Origin: Clostridiales bacterium
GTDB lineage: Bacteria > Bacillota > Clostridia > Tissierellales > GPF-1
NCBI GenBank assembly: GCA_013619125.1
Contig: JABXKS010000003.1
Location: 27,151 to 91,150, forward strand
DNA length: 64,000 nucleotides
Direction: 5' to 3'
How positions within the stretch are numbered: position 1 is the first letter of the stretch; every line of letters starts with the position of its first letter. The position numbers were made by a program, and so were the translations under genes. The notes below the pieces were generated by a model, which worked only from the letters and a program-made list of their open reading frames with translations, was not told where the DNA came from and ran no database searches. Shown here piece by piece: positions 10,544 through 22,110 of the stretch.

Positions 10544-10572
10544 ATTATACATTTTTTAGAATTGTTATGCAA
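10544..10572 (-). promoter_or_regulatory. sigma-A-type promoter of argC
   Basis: Minus strand TTGCAT-N17-TATAAT. Confidence 0.75.
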
Positions 10573-10672
10573 GTGCTATTTTATATTTATTCTCTTACAT
10601 TATAAGAAAGCCTGGTTTAATCAAGTTTTACTTGCAATAAATTCCATAATAAAAAATAAATATACAAATAGC

Positions 10673-10701
10673 TTGCATCATTATTAGTAATTGTGTATAA
10701 T
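10673..10701 (+). promoter_or_regulatory. sigma-A-type promoter of argG
   Basis: TTGCAT (10673-10678)-N17-TATAAT (10696-10701). Confidence 0.78.
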
Positions 10702-10738
10702 TATAAAAAATCAAACAAAAAAAATAGGAGTGATTGAT

Positions 10739-11959
10739 ATGAAAAAGAAAGTCGTACTAGCCTATTCGGGCGGATTGGACACAACTGCAATTATTGCTTG
10801 GTTAAAGGAAACCTATGATTATGAAATTATCGCTGCCTGCATTGATGTAGGCCAAGGCAAAGAGCTCATCGGAATGGAAGAAAAAGCGATCGCCTCCGGC
10901 GCCAGCAAGATCTACATTGAAGATCAAACCCAACAGTTTCTTGAGGAATGCGCATGGCCCACCCTGAAAGCTGGCGCAGTGTATGAAAGCAAGTATATGC
11001 TGGGAACCTCCATCGCAAGACCTGTCATTGCAAAACGATTGGTTGAAATCGCAGTGGCTGAAGGGGCGGAAGCCATTTGTCATGGCTGTACCGGCAAAGG
11101 CAACGATCAAGTGCGTTTCGAGCTGACTATAAAAGCACTTTCTCCGGATATGAAGATTATCGCGCCATGGAGAATTTGGGATATGCAATCCCGAGAAGAT
11201 GTTATCGAGTATTGCGAAAATAAGGGCTTAACCCTCCCTTGGAAGAAAGAAGAAAGCTATAGCAGAGACAGAAATATCTGGCACTTGAGCCACGAGGGCT
11301 TGGAACTGGAAGACCCGGCTTTAGAACCCAACTACAAAAAATTGTTAAAAATGACCACAACGCTTGAAGAGGCGCCGGACAAAGCGGAATATGTCACCAT
11401 CGGCTACGAGAAAGGCATTCCAGTCTCTATCAATGGCGAAAATTTGGGTACTGTCGCAATCATGGAAAAAGCCAATGAACTTGCGGGCAAGCACGGCATC
11501 GGTCTTTCCGATATCGTAGAAAGCCGAATTGTCGGCATGAAATCCAGGGGTGTCTATGAAACACCAGGCGGAACCTTATTGTACGCAGGTCACGAAGAAC
11601 TGGAGCATTTGTGCCTCGACAAGCAGACCTACGCCTACAAACAAGTCATCGGAATCAAATTTGCCGAACTCGTGTACAGCGGCGAATGGTACACCCCGCT
11701 TCGTGAATCCCTAAGCGCCTTTGTTGATGTCACACAGGAAACTGTAACAGGAACCGTTAAGTTGAAGCTTTACAAGGGAAATATTATCCCGGCTGGCGCA
11801 GAATCCATCTACTCACTTTACAATGAGGATATTGCAAGTTTTGCGACGGGTGATTTGTATGACCATAAGGATGCGGCTGGATTCATCACCTTGTTTGGCT
11901 TGCCAATGAAGGTAAGAGCGATGATGCTTGATCAGGTAAAAAAAGGAAAGGATGAATAA
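10739..11959 (+). CDS. argG: argininosuccinate synthase
   Basis: Start [24 protein letters not shown] after an AGGAG ribosome-binding site; [15 protein letters not shown] motif. The listed ORF start at 10691 is upstream of the likely true ATG. Confidence 0.97.
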   Translation: MKKKVVLAYSGGLDTTAIIAWLKETYDYEIIAACIDVGQGKELIGMEEKAIASGASKIYIEDQTQQFLEECAWPTLKAGAVYESKYMLGTSIARPVIAKRLVEIAVAEGAEAICHGCTGKGNDQVRFELTIKALSPDMKIIAPWRIWDMQSREDVIEYCENKGLTLPWKKEESYSRDRNIWHLSHEGLELEDPALEPNYKKLLKMTTTLEEAPDKAEYVTIGYEKGIPVSINGENLGTVAIMEKANELAGKHGIGLSDIVESRIVGMKSRGVYETPGGTLLYAGHEELEHLCLDKQTYAYKQVIGIKFAELVYSGEWYTPLRESLSAFVDVTQETVTGTVKLKLYKGNIIPAGAESIYSLYNEDIASFATGDLYDHKDAAGFITLFGLPMKVRAMMLDQVKKGKDE

Positions 11960-13331
11960 AATGAAATTATGGGGCGGAAGATTCACACAGGCAACACACA
12001 AAGAAGTTGATGCATTTAACGCTTCCATCCCCTTTGATTACCGAATGTACGCGGAAGATATCGAGGGGAGCGTGGCACACAGCAAGATGCTTCATAAGCA
12101 GGGCTTCTTTACAGATGCAGAACTGAAAGCAGTTGTAACAGAACTCGCTTCCCTGAAGAAAGAAATCGAGGCCGGGAACATCGATTGGAAGATCGAGTAC
12201 GAAGATATCCATATGCATATCGAAGCTTTATTGACGGAAAAGTTGGGTGCAACGGCAAAAAAAATTCATACGGCCAGGAGTCGAAATGATCAGGTCGCTT
12301 TGGACTTCAAATTATATGCCAAAAAACAGGCGGTCGCGGCAAAAGAACAACTGATCAATCTGGTACTGTTACTGGCAGAGATTGCACAGGAACATACAGA
12401 AACCATCCTGCCTGGATTCACCCATCTGCAGCACGCGCAGCCCATCACTCTCGCCCACCACTTGATGGCGTATGTCGAGATGTTTGCGCGAGATATCGAG
12501 CGAATGGAGTCGACCCTAGAGCGCATGAATCTGTCTCCTTTGGGAGCTGGCGCCCTGGCGACAACCACCCTAGATATTGACCCGCTGTTTACAGCCAAAG
12601 AATTGGGATTTTCCGGTGTTATGCGAAACAGCTTGGATGCGGTATCGGACCGAGACTATCTTTTGGAATTGATGAACCATAACGCCCTGATTATGATGCA
12701 TCTAAGCCGTTTTAGTGAAGAACTGATCATTTGGAATTCAACTGAATTTGGCTATATTCGTTTTGAAGACGCTTTTGCCACGGGCAGCAGCATGATGCCG
12801 CAAAAGAAAAACCCTGATCTACCGGAATTGATTCGCGGCAAAACAGGGCGTGTCTATGGAAGTCTAGTCTCTCTTTTGACGACCATGAAGGCCTTGCCTC
12901 TGGCCTACAACAAGGATATGCAGGAGGACAAGGAGGCATTCTTCAATTCGAGCGATACCGTTTCTCAATGCTTGTCGATCTTCACCTTCCTAATTGCAGG
13001 TGGTATCCTCTTCAATAAAGAGAAGATGTTCGCATCCGCAAAGAAAGGCTACCTCAATGCCACTGACTTGGCCGATTATTTGGTAGAGCATGATGTTCCA
13101 TTTCGAGACGCTCACCATATCGTCGGTGAATTGGTCGCTCTAGCCATTGAAAAGGGCGTTTCCTTAGAAGAGCTTGCTTTATCCGATTATCAATCAATAC
13201 ACGCTGACATTGATTCCTCCGTGTATGGCTTCCTCGCTTTGGAAGCCTGCGTCAAACGAAGAAATCAACCTGGCGGACCAGCGCCAAATCGTGTCCTCGA
13301 TCATATCAATTTCATTAAAAATCAATACTAA
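11952..13331 (+). CDS. argH: argininosuccinate lyase
   Basis: [20 protein letters not shown] and [19 protein letters not shown]. Confidence 0.97.
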   Translation: MNKMKLWGGRFTQATHKEVDAFNASIPFDYRMYAEDIEGSVAHSKMLHKQGFFTDAELKAVVTELASLKKEIEAGNIDWKIEYEDIHMHIEALLTEKLGATAKKIHTARSRNDQVALDFKLYAKKQAVAAKEQLINLVLLLAEIAQEHTETILPGFTHLQHAQPITLAHHLMAYVEMFARDIERMESTLERMNLSPLGAGALATTTLDIDPLFTAKELGFSGVMRNSLDAVSDRDYLLELMNHNALIMMHLSRFSEELIIWNSTEFGYIRFEDAFATGSSMMPQKKNPDLPELIRGKTGRVYGSLVSLLTTMKALPLAYNKDMQEDKEAFFNSSDTVSQCLSIFTFLIAGGILFNKEKMFASAKKGYLNATDLADYLVEHDVPFRDAHHIVGELVALAIEKGVSLEELALSDYQSIHADIDSSVYGFLALEACVKRRNQPGGPAPNRVLDHINFIKNQY

Positions 13332-13391
13332 AAAAAGCCTATGGTCCGAGTTGCCCCCTATAAGGGGAGCATCTCGAGCCTAGGCTTTTTT
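13331..13391. terminator. bidirectional terminator between argH and a convergent oppA-type gene
   Basis: AAAAAAGCCTATGGTCCGAGTTGCCCCC-TATA-AGGGGAGCATCTCGAGCCTAGGCTTTTTT; long imperfect inverted repeat flanked by A and T runs. Confidence 0.8.
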
Positions 13392-13420
13392 ATTTGTTCT
13401 TTTCGTTCCAATTCTCGACT

Positions 13421-15106
13421 CTATTTTTCGATCGATGTCCATTTGAACTCATTGTCGACTCCAACTGGGAATCGAACCAATCCTTTGACATACTCTTTTT
13501 CAACCATGTTGCGTGCACGATAGTAAATCGGTGCAACTGGCATTTCAGCGTCTAAAATTTGTGCCGCTTCAATCATCGCGTCCATTCTTTCGCTACCAGC
13601 AGTAACCGTTGCTTTTTCAATCAACGCATCATACTCTGGATTCGCCCAGAAAGAGTTATTGTTACCGCTTCCCGCGATCATCGTGTCCAAGAATGTCATT
13701 GGATCATTGTAATCCGCACCCCATCCTGCTAGAGAAATGGTGTACTCTTTCGCATTGTACTTGTCCAAACGAATGGCGAATGACACCGCCTCAACAGGAA
13801 CCTCAATTTCAAGGGTCTGTTTCCACATTTGTTGGAATGCCTGGCCAAATTTCTTGGCTACATCAGATTCACCAGTCAAGTACGTAACATGCGCTGCCAA
13901 CTCTTCGCGAGTTTTGCCAACTTCCGCAAGTCCCTCGTCCAATAATTGATTCGCCTCAGCCATTCCAGCTTCGCCTTCTGTTCCCATATCCTTCAAAGTA
14001 ATTCCCGTTTGATCCGTGAAGTCTCCACCGTCTTTTCCAGGAATTCCGTTCGGCACAAAGGCACCGGCTACAACCGAACCATTCGCCAATACATTATCAA
14101 CAAAAGCAGATCGATTCAATGCCATGGAGAATGCTTTTCGAATCTTTACATTCGCAAAGAATTCATCTTCACAGTTGTACTGCATATACCAAGTGGTTGC
14201 CATTGGCATAGAAATAAACTCATCGGAATCGCGATATTTGTCCAAGTACTCGCTCGGTACGGCAATCGTGTCCAACTCGCCTGTTTCATATAAGTTGATT
14301 GGTGTATTTAAATCCACGAGCATATCACCTTCAATGCGATCCAACTTCACTGCTTCCGCATCCCAATACAACTCATTTTTCACCATATCTAGTTTTTGCT
14401 CTTGCATCCATGTTTCCACTTTAAATGGTCCTGATGAAACCATGAATTCTGGCGCTGTTGCAAAATTGTCGCCAAATTCAACAACACTTGCTTCTTGCAC
14501 CGGGTAATAGGTGATGAATCCCAATAGTGACAAGAAGTATGGTGTTGGTCGCTCCAGTGTCACTTCCACTGTCTTTTCATCAAGCACCTGCACCCCAAGC
14601 TCGTCAATTCCTAGCTCACCTTTACTGATGGCTTGCGCGTTCTTGATTGGATACAATTGATACGCATATTGCGCTGCAGTTGCCGGATCGACAACACGAC
14701 GCCATGAGAAAAGCACATCGCTTGCCGTAATGGCAGATCCGTCATCCCAATTCGCGTCACGCAAGGTAAAGGTGTAAATCGTTCCGTCCTCAGAGACCGT
14801 CATGGATTCTGCCAGGCCTGTTCCAATCAAGGCTTCTCCCTGCGCATTCAAACGGACCAAACCTTCCAATGTATCGTTCAAGATCATGATCGATATCTGG
14901 TCAGTCGTTGTTGCTGGATCCAGGTCTGGTGGATTGGCTCCCCAGTTTACGCGTAGGATTTGCTCCGATGCTTCTTCTGTTGGTTCCACTGTTCCTTCGG
15001 GTTGCTCTGTTGCTGTCGCAGTAGTCGGCTCACTACCGCCACAACCGGCTAATCCTACCGATAAAATCATTAGGATCGCCAAAAGTAATGTCATTTTTCT
15101 CTTCAT
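13421..15106 (-). CDS. peptide ABC transporter substrate-binding lipoprotein (OppA family)
   Basis: Lipobox LSVGLAGCGG; SBP family 5 features (VNWGANPPDLDPATTTDQ, YTFTLRDANWDDGSAITASDVLFSWRRVVDP). Confidence 0.92.
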   Translation of the reverse strand: MKRKMTLLLAILMILSVGLAGCGGSEPTTATATEQPEGTVEPTEEASEQILRVNWGANPPDLDPATTTDQISIMILNDTLEGLVRLNAQGEALIGTGLAESMTVSEDGTIYTFTLRDANWDDGSAITASDVLFSWRRVVDPATAAQYAYQLYPIKNAQAISKGELGIDELGVQVLDEKTVEVTLERPTPYFLSLLGFITYYPVQEASVVEFGDNFATAPEFMVSSGPFKVETWMQEQKLDMVKNELYWDAEAVKLDRIEGDMLVDLNTPINLYETGELDTIAVPSEYLDKYRDSDEFISMPMATTWYMQYNCEDEFFANVKIRKAFSMALNRSAFVDNVLANGSVVAGAFVPNGIPGKDGGDFTDQTGITLKDMGTEGEAGMAEANQLLDEGLAEVGKTREELAAHVTYLTGESDVAKKFGQAFQQMWKQTLEIEVPVEAVSFAIRLDKYNAKEYTISLAGWGADYNDPMTFLDTMIAGSGNNNSFWANPEYDALIEKATVTAGSERMDAMIEAAQILDAEMPVAPIYYRARNMVEKEYVKGLVRFPVGVDNEFKWTSIEK

Positions 15107-15276
15107 GATATATCCCCTTTTTTTGTTTATGGCTTAGGTTAAATCTTACGACTCGTAATCACTTTTCGCAAGAGAAATTCATAAGATTGAAGCTTTCTTA
15201 ATCCACATTACAATCCATTCACATAGACTCCCTCTAAAACGTCATATACAAAACGTTTCCATGACTTTTCTGCAAC

Positions 15277-15305
15277 AAAAAAGACCCTCCATATGGAGGG
15301 TCTTT
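15277..15305 (-). terminator. intrinsic terminator after the 15321-17048 oppA-type gene
   Basis: AAAAAAGACCCTCCATATGGAGGGTCTTT, perfect palindromic stem. Confidence 0.75.
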
Positions 15306-15320
15306 CTATGGTTTCAACTC

Positions 15321-17048
15321 TTACTTGTTCGCTTTCGCGTACTCTTCAGAATCGATATAGGTCCATTTGTACTCATTATCTACACCAACTGGGAATCGAA
15401 CGATTCCTTTCACGTATGGTTTTTCAACAAAGTTACGTGCGCGGAAGTAGATAGGAGAAATTGGCCATTCATCCCACAATACTTGTTGTGCGTTGATCAT
15501 GTTTTGGATGCGCTCATTTCCAGTTCCGTTGATCGCTGCTTCGATATTCATGTCATACACTGGAGATCCCCAGAATGTGTCATTGTTACCGCCGCCAGTT
15601 ACGAACATATCCATAAATGTCATCGCGTCAGCGTAGTCAGCACCCCAACCTGCTAATGAGATTGTGAATTCGCCTGAGTTGTATTTGTCAAGACGGATTG
15701 CGAAAGAAACGGCTTCGATAGATACATCAATATCAAACGCGTCTTTCCACATTTGTTGCAATGCTTGACCCAATTTTTTAGCTACGTCAGACTCGCCAGT
15801 CAAGTAAGAAATATGCGCGCCCAACTCTTCGCGAGTTTTGCCAACTTCTGCAAGACCTTCGTCTAACAATGCATTTGCTTCGTCAATCGCTACTTGTCCC
15901 ATTGAGCCAGCATCATAAACTTCGCCAGCACATTGCTCATTGAAGTCGCCGCCATCGATTCCAGGGAATCCTGGAGGTGTCAATGCCCATGCTACTTGAG
16001 AGCCATTAGCTAATACGTTGTCTACGAACGCTCGGCGGTTAATCGCGATCGAGAATGCCTTACGAATTTTCACGTTAGTGAAGAACTCGTCAGATGTGTT
16101 AAATTGCAGATACCAAGCTACAGCTTCTGCCATGTTAGTGAACTCAGCAGAATCACGATACTTGTCAAGGTATTCAGTTGGAACACCGATTGTATCCAAT
16201 CCGCCAGTTTCATACAAGTTAATTGGAGTGTTCAAGTCGACAATCATATCGCCCTGGATTTCTTCCAACATTACAGCATCTTTATCCCAGTAGTTTTCGT
16301 TCTTCGCAAGATTCAATTTTTGCTCTGGAATCCACTCAGATACTACATAAGGTCCTGAATAAACCATTGTCTCTGGGCTTGATGCATACGTATCGCCCAT
16401 TTGCTCAACTGCTGCTTTTTGAGCTGGTAGATATGTGATGAAAGAAGTCAAAGACAAGAAGAATGGAGTTACACGCTCAAGTTGAACTTCTAATGTTTTG
16501 TCGTCAAGCGCTTTGATTCCAACTTCTTCTAGGCCGATTTCGCCATTGTTTGCTGCCTGTGCGTTCTTGATATGGTACAGCTGGTATGAATATTGAGATG
16601 CAGTTGCAGGATCAATTGCGCGCATCCATGCATATTCAAAATCATAGGCTGTAATTGCAGATCCGTCAGACCACTTTGCATCACGAAGTGTGAAAGTGTA
16701 AAGTGTTCCATCTTCAGAGATTTGAACATCTGCAGCCAATCCGCTTCCAACTACTGCTTCGCCTTGTGCGTTCAAGCGAACCATTCCTTCAAGAGTTGCA
16801 TTCAACACTTGGAAAGATACGGTATCAGTCGTAGTTTGTGGATCCAAATCTGGTGGGTTAGAACCCCAGTTCAGTCGCAAAATTTGTTCTGCCTCAGGTG
16901 CCGGTTCTTCTGTTGCTGGATCCTCTGTTGCTGCAGGTTCTTCAGTCGCCGCAGGGGTTTCTGTAGCCGCAGGTTCAGTTTGTGTACATCCAGCAAAGAA
17001 TGTTACTGTCATTAGAACAACTAATAACAATGCTAGCAATCGCTTCAT
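15321..17048 (-). CDS. peptide ABC transporter substrate-binding lipoprotein (OppA family), tandem paralog
   Basis: Lipobox VTFFAGCTQ; strongly similar to the 13421-15106 product throughout (e.g. ...LDEGLAEVGKTREEL...YLTGESDVAKK.GQA.QQMWK). Confidence 0.92.
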   Translation of the reverse strand: MKRLLALLLVVLMTVTFFAGCTQTEPAATETPAATEEPAATEDPATEEPAPEAEQILRLNWGSNPPDLDPQTTTDTVSFQVLNATLEGMVRLNAQGEAVVGSGLAADVQISEDGTLYTFTLRDAKWSDGSAITAYDFEYAWMRAIDPATASQYSYQLYHIKNAQAANNGEIGLEEVGIKALDDKTLEVQLERVTPFFLSLTSFITYLPAQKAAVEQMGDTYASSPETMVYSGPYVVSEWIPEQKLNLAKNENYWDKDAVMLEEIQGDMIVDLNTPINLYETGGLDTIGVPTEYLDKYRDSAEFTNMAEAVAWYLQFNTSDEFFTNVKIRKAFSIAINRRAFVDNVLANGSQVAWALTPPGFPGIDGGDFNEQCAGEVYDAGSMGQVAIDEANALLDEGLAEVGKTREELGAHISYLTGESDVAKKLGQALQQMWKDAFDIDVSIEAVSFAIRLDKYNSGEFTISLAGWGADYADAMTFMDMFVTGGGNNDTFWGSPVYDMNIEAAINGTGNERIQNMINAQQVLWDEWPISPIYFRARNFVEKPYVKGIVRFPVGVDNEYKWTYIDSEEYAKANK

Positions 17049-17382
17049 TCATTCGTCCTCCTTATTTTTGGATGATCGTCGAGGTGCAATCGAAACCTTC
17101 CCTTTACGAAGTCGAACCGCCATTTCCAACTTCATAAAAAGGACATGAATCCTAGGTTTCTTTTACGTTTCCTTAACAACTAATTCCATTATAAATACTT
17201 TGCATGGAACTGTCAATAAATTATTGTAATACCTAGAAATCGTTATCAGCCTTGCAACCATGCGATTTAAAGGTATTTTTACAGGGTTTTCCCATTCAAG
17301 TATTTACCAGATTGACATTGGTTTTCGGATAAAATTCATAGATTTGTGACAGAATGTCAACAGATTATTCATAGAGTTGACG

Positions 17383-19098
17383 CTAGTTTAGAGACAAAAC
17401 CGAACTCCCCGTCCGCTTAATAATCATCTGTTTTGCCTGATCAGCCCATCCACTATAAGCAGAGGGATGAAAGTTCTCCACACGATTATTGACACCCATC
17501 ATCTCCACATTATACGAAAGAAAAAGATACGGGAGGTCTTGATTGGCAATCCGAATCCACTGTTCAACCAGCATCTCTCGTTCCTCTTCCCGGACGGTGC
17601 GAAGCACCTCTAGAAAGATTTTTTCCGCCTTTTCATTTTGATATCCAACGCTATTGTATCCGCCCACGCGATCCGATTGCCGATCAAAGGTGCCCAGCAT
17701 TTGCTGTTCGGGGCCAATCACCCAATGCAAGGTGTAGGCATCAAAATCTCGTTGAAAAAACACGCGATCCACCAATTCATCAAAGGATAAAAACTCAACA
17801 TCCATCACGATCCCCAAGTCTTTTAGGTTGGATCGCAAAAGGGCTGCCACATTATAAGAATAGTTGGAGTCCGTATAGGTCGACAAGGTAAATCGAAATT
17901 CCTTGCCTTCCTTCTCAAGGATCCCATCCTTATCCAAATCTTCCCACCCAGCCTCTTGTAAAAGCGCCTTGGCCTGTTTGGGATCAAATGGATACACCTC
18001 CAGCCCATCGATGGTTAACGCCGTTAGATAGGGCGCAGGTGCGTTACACACTTCCCCATAGCCTTTGTAAAACGTTTCCACGAAGAAGGCGCGATTGATT
18101 CCATGCATCATTGCCTGCCGCACTTTCACATCTTGAAACATTGGATCCCGCAGATTCAAGCCCATATAGCCATATGAATTAGAATCATGAGAGATCAACT
18201 CCATTTGAGAACTCGAAGAGAGACGTTGTACATTTTGAGGATTGGGATTGATAGAAGCAATATCCAGCTTTCCCTCCGCTAGATAATAGACACTGTTCGC
18301 GTCGTAATTTTCCAACTTCACAATTTCAATTCCATCGATATTGGCAGGCTTTTGATAATACTCCTCGTTCGCCTCCAGCTTGATGGATTGATCCGTATGA
18401 TTCACCAGTCGAAAGGCCCCGCTTCCAATGGGTTTGTCATTCAGAGCAAGGAAGCTCCCCCAAGAATCCACCTGATAGATATGCTTGGGCAGAATTCCGA
18501 ATTGAAAATCATAGAGTTTTAGCACATTAGGCTCGTCCAAAACAAATTGAATCGTTCTTTCATCCAGGATTTGAATGCCATCGATCTCATCCGCGTCGCT
18601 CTTGCGCTGGTTAAACGCGCGCGCGCCTTCCAAATCCATAACCTTGTCAGAAAAGGGCCCTTGATAATAGGGGCTCGCCAAAAACAAATAGGTAAAAGCA
18701 ACATCTTCCGTTGTCAAAGGGGTACCATCATGGAAGTAAATCCCTTCCTTCAGATGAAAGGTATAGGTCTTCGCATCATCGGACACCTCCCAAAATGCAG
18801 CCAATTCTGGAATCAATTCCCCTTGCGCGTTAATATCCACCAAACCGTCAAACACTAATTCACAAACGCGCTCTTCTCCACTGGTTGTTGCTAACAGCGG
18901 ATTGTATCGGTCGCCAATATTCTTCTCAGCGACAATTAAACGATTTTCATTTTTCTCCACCGCAGGCGGCAGATACACCACATTTTCTTGACGCCCAGGT
19001 CCCCACAATCCATTGGGAATAATATTGGACGTATAGGTAATCAACGCGCCGAAAAGGACGATCAATGCAAATAAGTATTTTCGTAAAGATTTCAACAT
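17383..19098 (-). CDS. third family-5 extracellular solute-binding protein, divergent from the other two
   Basis: YNPLLATTSGEERVCELVFDGLVDINAQGELIPELAAFWEVSDDAKTYTFHLKEGIYFHDGTPLTTEDVAFTY. N-terminal hydrophobic segment without an obvious lipobox Cys. Confidence 0.88.
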   Translation of the reverse strand: MLKSLRKYLFALIVLFGALITYTSNIIPNGLWGPGRQENVVYLPPAVEKNENRLIVAEKNIGDRYNPLLATTSGEERVCELVFDGLVDINAQGELIPELAAFWEVSDDAKTYTFHLKEGIYFHDGTPLTTEDVAFTYLFLASPYYQGPFSDKVMDLEGARAFNQRKSDADEIDGIQILDERTIQFVLDEPNVLKLYDFQFGILPKHIYQVDSWGSFLALNDKPIGSGAFRLVNHTDQSIKLEANEEYYQKPANIDGIEIVKLENYDANSVYYLAEGKLDIASINPNPQNVQRLSSSSQMELISHDSNSYGYMGLNLRDPMFQDVKVRQAMMHGINRAFFVETFYKGYGEVCNAPAPYLTALTIDGLEVYPFDPKQAKALLQEAGWEDLDKDGILEKEGKEFRFTLSTYTDSNYSYNVAALLRSNLKDLGIVMDVEFLSFDELVDRVFFQRDFDAYTLHWVIGPEQQMLGTFDRQSDRVGGYNSVGYQNEKAEKIFLEVLRTVREEEREMLVEQWIRIANQDLPYLFLSYNVEMMGVNNRVENFHPSAYSGWADQAKQMIIKRTGSSVLSLN

Positions 19099-19123
19099 TT
19101 CATCCCCCTTTCCATTTTTGTGC

Positions 19124-19146
19124 AAAAAAAGCCCTCATACGAGGGC
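19124..19146 (-). terminator. hairpin terminator between oppF and the third SBP gene
   Basis: Minus strand GAGCCCTCGTATGAGGGCTTTTTTT. Confidence 0.75.
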
Positions 19147-19152
19147 TCCCAC

Positions 19153-20124
19153 TTATTTTACTAGATGACAAGCTACAAAATGATTCGGGCGTTTTTCTAG
19201 AAGTACAGGTCGCTCTCGCCGACAAATATCCTGAACCAATTCGCAACGCGCCTGGAACTTGCATCCTCCCGGTGGATTGATCGGAGACGGCACATCACCC
19301 TCCAAAATAATCCGCTGACGTTCTCTTTCAATGGTTGGATCCGGAATCGGAACAGCTGAAAGCAAGGCTTTTGTATATGGATGCAGCGGCTCTTCATAAA
19401 GATCCTCACTGCTTGCCAATTCTACAATCGCACCCAAGTACATAACCGCAATCCGATCAGAGATATGCTTGACCATGGAAAGATCATGAGCAATAAACAA
19501 ATAGGTCAGTCCAAGCTTTCGCTGCAAGTCAATCAATAGATTGACAACCTGCGCTTGAATCGATACATCCAAAGCAGAAATCGGTTCGTCGCAAACAATA
19601 AACTTCGGTTCGATTGCCAATGAACGTGCAATTCCAATTCGCTGTCGCTGTCCGCCACTAAATTCATGCGGAAAACGGCTCGCATGTTCTTTGCTCAAGC
19701 CTACCAATTCCAAAAGCTCATAAATTCGCATTTGACGGTCCTTGCTTTTATAAAGCCCGTGAATGTCGATGCCTTCACCAACAATATCACCAACCGTCAT
19801 ACGAGGATTCAATGAGGCATAAGGATCTTGGAAAATCATTTGCGCATGGCGTGTAAAATCCTTCAATTGGGTGCGATTCAATGTATGAACATCCATCCCA
19901 TCATAAATTACCTCGCCATCCGTCGCATCATACAATCGAATGATTGTACGTCCGGTTGTTGATTTGCCACAACCCGACTCGCCAACCAAACCAAGGGTTT
20001 CCCCCTCATGAATCTTGAAAGAAATATCATCAACTGCTTTCAAGATGGCGTTATGACCAACTTTGAAGTATTTTTTCATGTTTTTCACTTCAAGTAAAAC
20101 TTTGCGATCTTCTAGATTACTCAT
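19153..20124 (-). CDS. oppF: oligopeptide ABC transporter ATP-binding protein
   Basis: Walker [10 protein letters not shown], signature [16 protein letters not shown]-terminal Cys-rich CKFQARC...C extension. Confidence 0.93.
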   Translation of the reverse strand: MSNLEDRKVLLEVKNMKKYFKVGHNAILKAVDDISFKIHEGETLGLVGESGCGKSTTGRTIIRLYDATDGEVIYDGMDVHTLNRTQLKDFTRHAQMIFQDPYASLNPRMTVGDIVGEGIDIHGLYKSKDRQMRIYELLELVGLSKEHASRFPHEFSGGQRQRIGIARSLAIEPKFIVCDEPISALDVSIQAQVVNLLIDLQRKLGLTYLFIAHDLSMVKHISDRIAVMYLGAIVELASSEDLYEEPLHPYTKALLSAVPIPDPTIERERQRIILEGDVPSPINPPGGCKFQARCELVQDICRRERPVLLEKRPNHFVACHLVK

Positions 20125-21145
20125 TCTCTACGCCACCCCTTCCTGTAATTGGATTGATAACCTTCGGTGCCATCTCATTCTGCAACCAGCAATGAACATA
20201 ATGCGAGTCCGACACCTCGGTTCGTGGTGGGAATGCTTCCTGACAAATTTCCATGGCATGCTCACATCGAGCTGCAAACGGGCAGCCTGCAGGCGGTTTC
20301 AGCAAATCTGGCGGTTGACCGTCGATCGGATTCAATTGTTCCTTGTTTTTCGCATCCAGGCGAGGAACTGACTTCATCAATCCCCATGTGTAAGGATGCT
20401 CTCCTTGATGGAAAATATCGTCAGCTGATCCAGATTCAATAATGACACCGGAATACATAACCGCAATACGGTCCGCCATATTTGCCACAACACCCAAATC
20501 ATGGGTAATGAAGATAATTCCAGTTTCAAAATCTTTTTGCAAAGACTGCATCAGTTCCAATATTTGCGCTTGAATTGTTACATCCAACGCGGTGGTTGGT
20601 TCATCAGCAATCAATAATTTTGGATTACAAGCCAAAGCAATGGCAATCATGGCACGCTGGCGCATTCCGCCTGAATACTCATGTGGATATTGAGTAATTC
20701 GCTTTTCAGGCGTTGGGATTCCAACGACACGAAGCATTTCAATCGCGCGGGCGCGGGCGTCTTCTTTCGACATGCCCTGATGCTTGATCAAACCTTCCAT
20801 AATCTGCTTGCCAACCTTCATGGTTGGATTCAATGATGTCATTGGATCTTGGAAGATCATTGAGATCTCGCTGCCGCGAATTGTTTCCATTTGCTTTTCA
20901 GTCATCTTTAGAACATCTTCGCCTTCAAAAATGACTTCACCAGATTTAAATCTTCCCGGTGGAGTTGGAATCAAACGCATTATGGATTTTGCCGTTACAG
21001 ACTTTCCACAACCTGATTCACCAACAATCGCGAGGGTTTCTCCCTTGTCTACATGGAAGGTAACACCACGGACTGCTTGCACTTCACCAGCATAGGTATC
21101 AAACGATACCTGTAACTCATTTACCTCTACTAATCTTTCAGCCAC
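20117..21145 (-). CDS. oppD: oligopeptide ABC transporter ATP-binding protein
   Basis: [46 protein letters not shown]. Confidence 0.93.
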   Translation of the reverse strand: MAERLVEVNELQVSFDTYAGEVQAVRGVTFHVDKGETLAIVGESGCGKSVTAKSIMRLIPTPPGRFKSGEVIFEGEDVLKMTEKQMETIRGSEISMIFQDPMTSLNPTMKVGKQIMEGLIKHQGMSKEDARARAIEMLRVVGIPTPEKRITQYPHEYSGGMRQRAMIAIALACNPKLLIADEPTTALDVTIQAQILELMQSLQKDFETGIIFITHDLGVVANMADRIAVMYSGVIIESGSADDIFHQGEHPYTWGLMKSVPRLDAKNKEQLNPIDGQPPDLLKPPAGCPFAARCEHAMEICQEAFPPRTEVSDSHYVHCWLQNEMAPKVINPITGRGGVENE

Positions 21146-21157
21146 AATCTTCCCTCC

Positions 21158-22087
21158 CTATTGTCGAAGTCTTGGATCAAGTGCATCACGCAATCCATCA
21201 CCCAAAAGGTTGAATCCCAACATCAATACAACGATGACGATTGATGGGTACATCAACTGATACGGATGAATCAATAAGAGATTCGCACCATCATTGGCCA
21301 AGGTTCCCAATGAAGCCTGCGGTACCGGAAGGCCCAAACCGATATAGCTCAAAAAGGCTTCGGTAAAGATTGCACCCGGAATCGCAAAGGTGAGATTGAT
21401 GATGATTGGACCTAGTGAGTTGGGAATTAGATGGCGAAGAATTACTCTTCGACCACTTGCGCCCAAAGTTTTTGCGGCAAGTACGAATTCCATTTCCCGC
21501 AACTGCAAGACCTGTCCACGAACCAATCGAGACATTCCGCCCCATCCCGTCAAGGCGAGGGCGATGACAATGGTGTCGAATCCTGGACCGATTACAACAA
21601 TCAACATGATTACCCACAGCATCTGTGGAATCGAGAACAAAACATCGACGGTACGCATCATGACATTGTCAATCGTACCTCCAACATAGCCGGAAATACC
21701 ACCATAGATAATCCCGATGGATACGTTGATCAAAACCGCGATGACTGCGATCGCCAAGGATACTTGCGTACCTTGCCAAACACGAACAAAGATATCACGA
21801 CCCAAGGCATCTGTTCCAAACCAATGGCCTGGTGCCTCAGCGGCAGTTTTGTTGATAACCGTATAATCTTGATGATCAAATTCATACGGCAAAATATGCG
21901 GTCCTGCAAATGACATAATCACAATGAACGTCAAGAGAATTAATGAAGCAATTGCTACTTTGTTTTTCTTTAATCGTCGCCAAGCATCTTGCCAATACGT
22001 CAAGCTCGGACGGACAACTTCTTGCGACTTTGCAAGGTCTTTACCGACATGACGAAACTTTTCGGCTGTAATATTTAATTCAGACAT
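21158..22087 (-). CDS. oppC: oligopeptide ABC transporter permease
   Basis: HWFGTDALGRDIFVRVWQGTQVSL and EFVLAAKTLGASGRRVILRHLIPNSLGPIII. Confidence 0.94.
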   Translation of the reverse strand: MSELNITAEKFRHVGKDLAKSQEVVRPSLTYWQDAWRRLKKNKVAIASLILLTFIVIMSFAGPHILPYEFDHQDYTVINKTAAEAPGHWFGTDALGRDIFVRVWQGTQVSLAIAVIAVLINVSIGIIYGGISGYVGGTIDNVMMRTVDVLFSIPQMLWVIMLIVVIGPGFDTIVIALALTGWGGMSRLVRGQVLQLREMEFVLAAKTLGASGRRVILRHLIPNSLGPIIINLTFAIPGAIFTEAFLSYIGLGLPVPQASLGTLANDGANLLLIHPYQLMYPSIVIVVLMLGFNLLGDGLRDALDPRLRQ

Positions 22088-22110
22088 AGTATCTCTCCTT
22101 TCCGAACTGA

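Noticed and set aside
10507-10690. Possible T-box or other riboswitch controlling the arg cluster
   Set aside because: Promoters sit close to both start codons, leaving no room for a T-box; no T-box core sequence seen.
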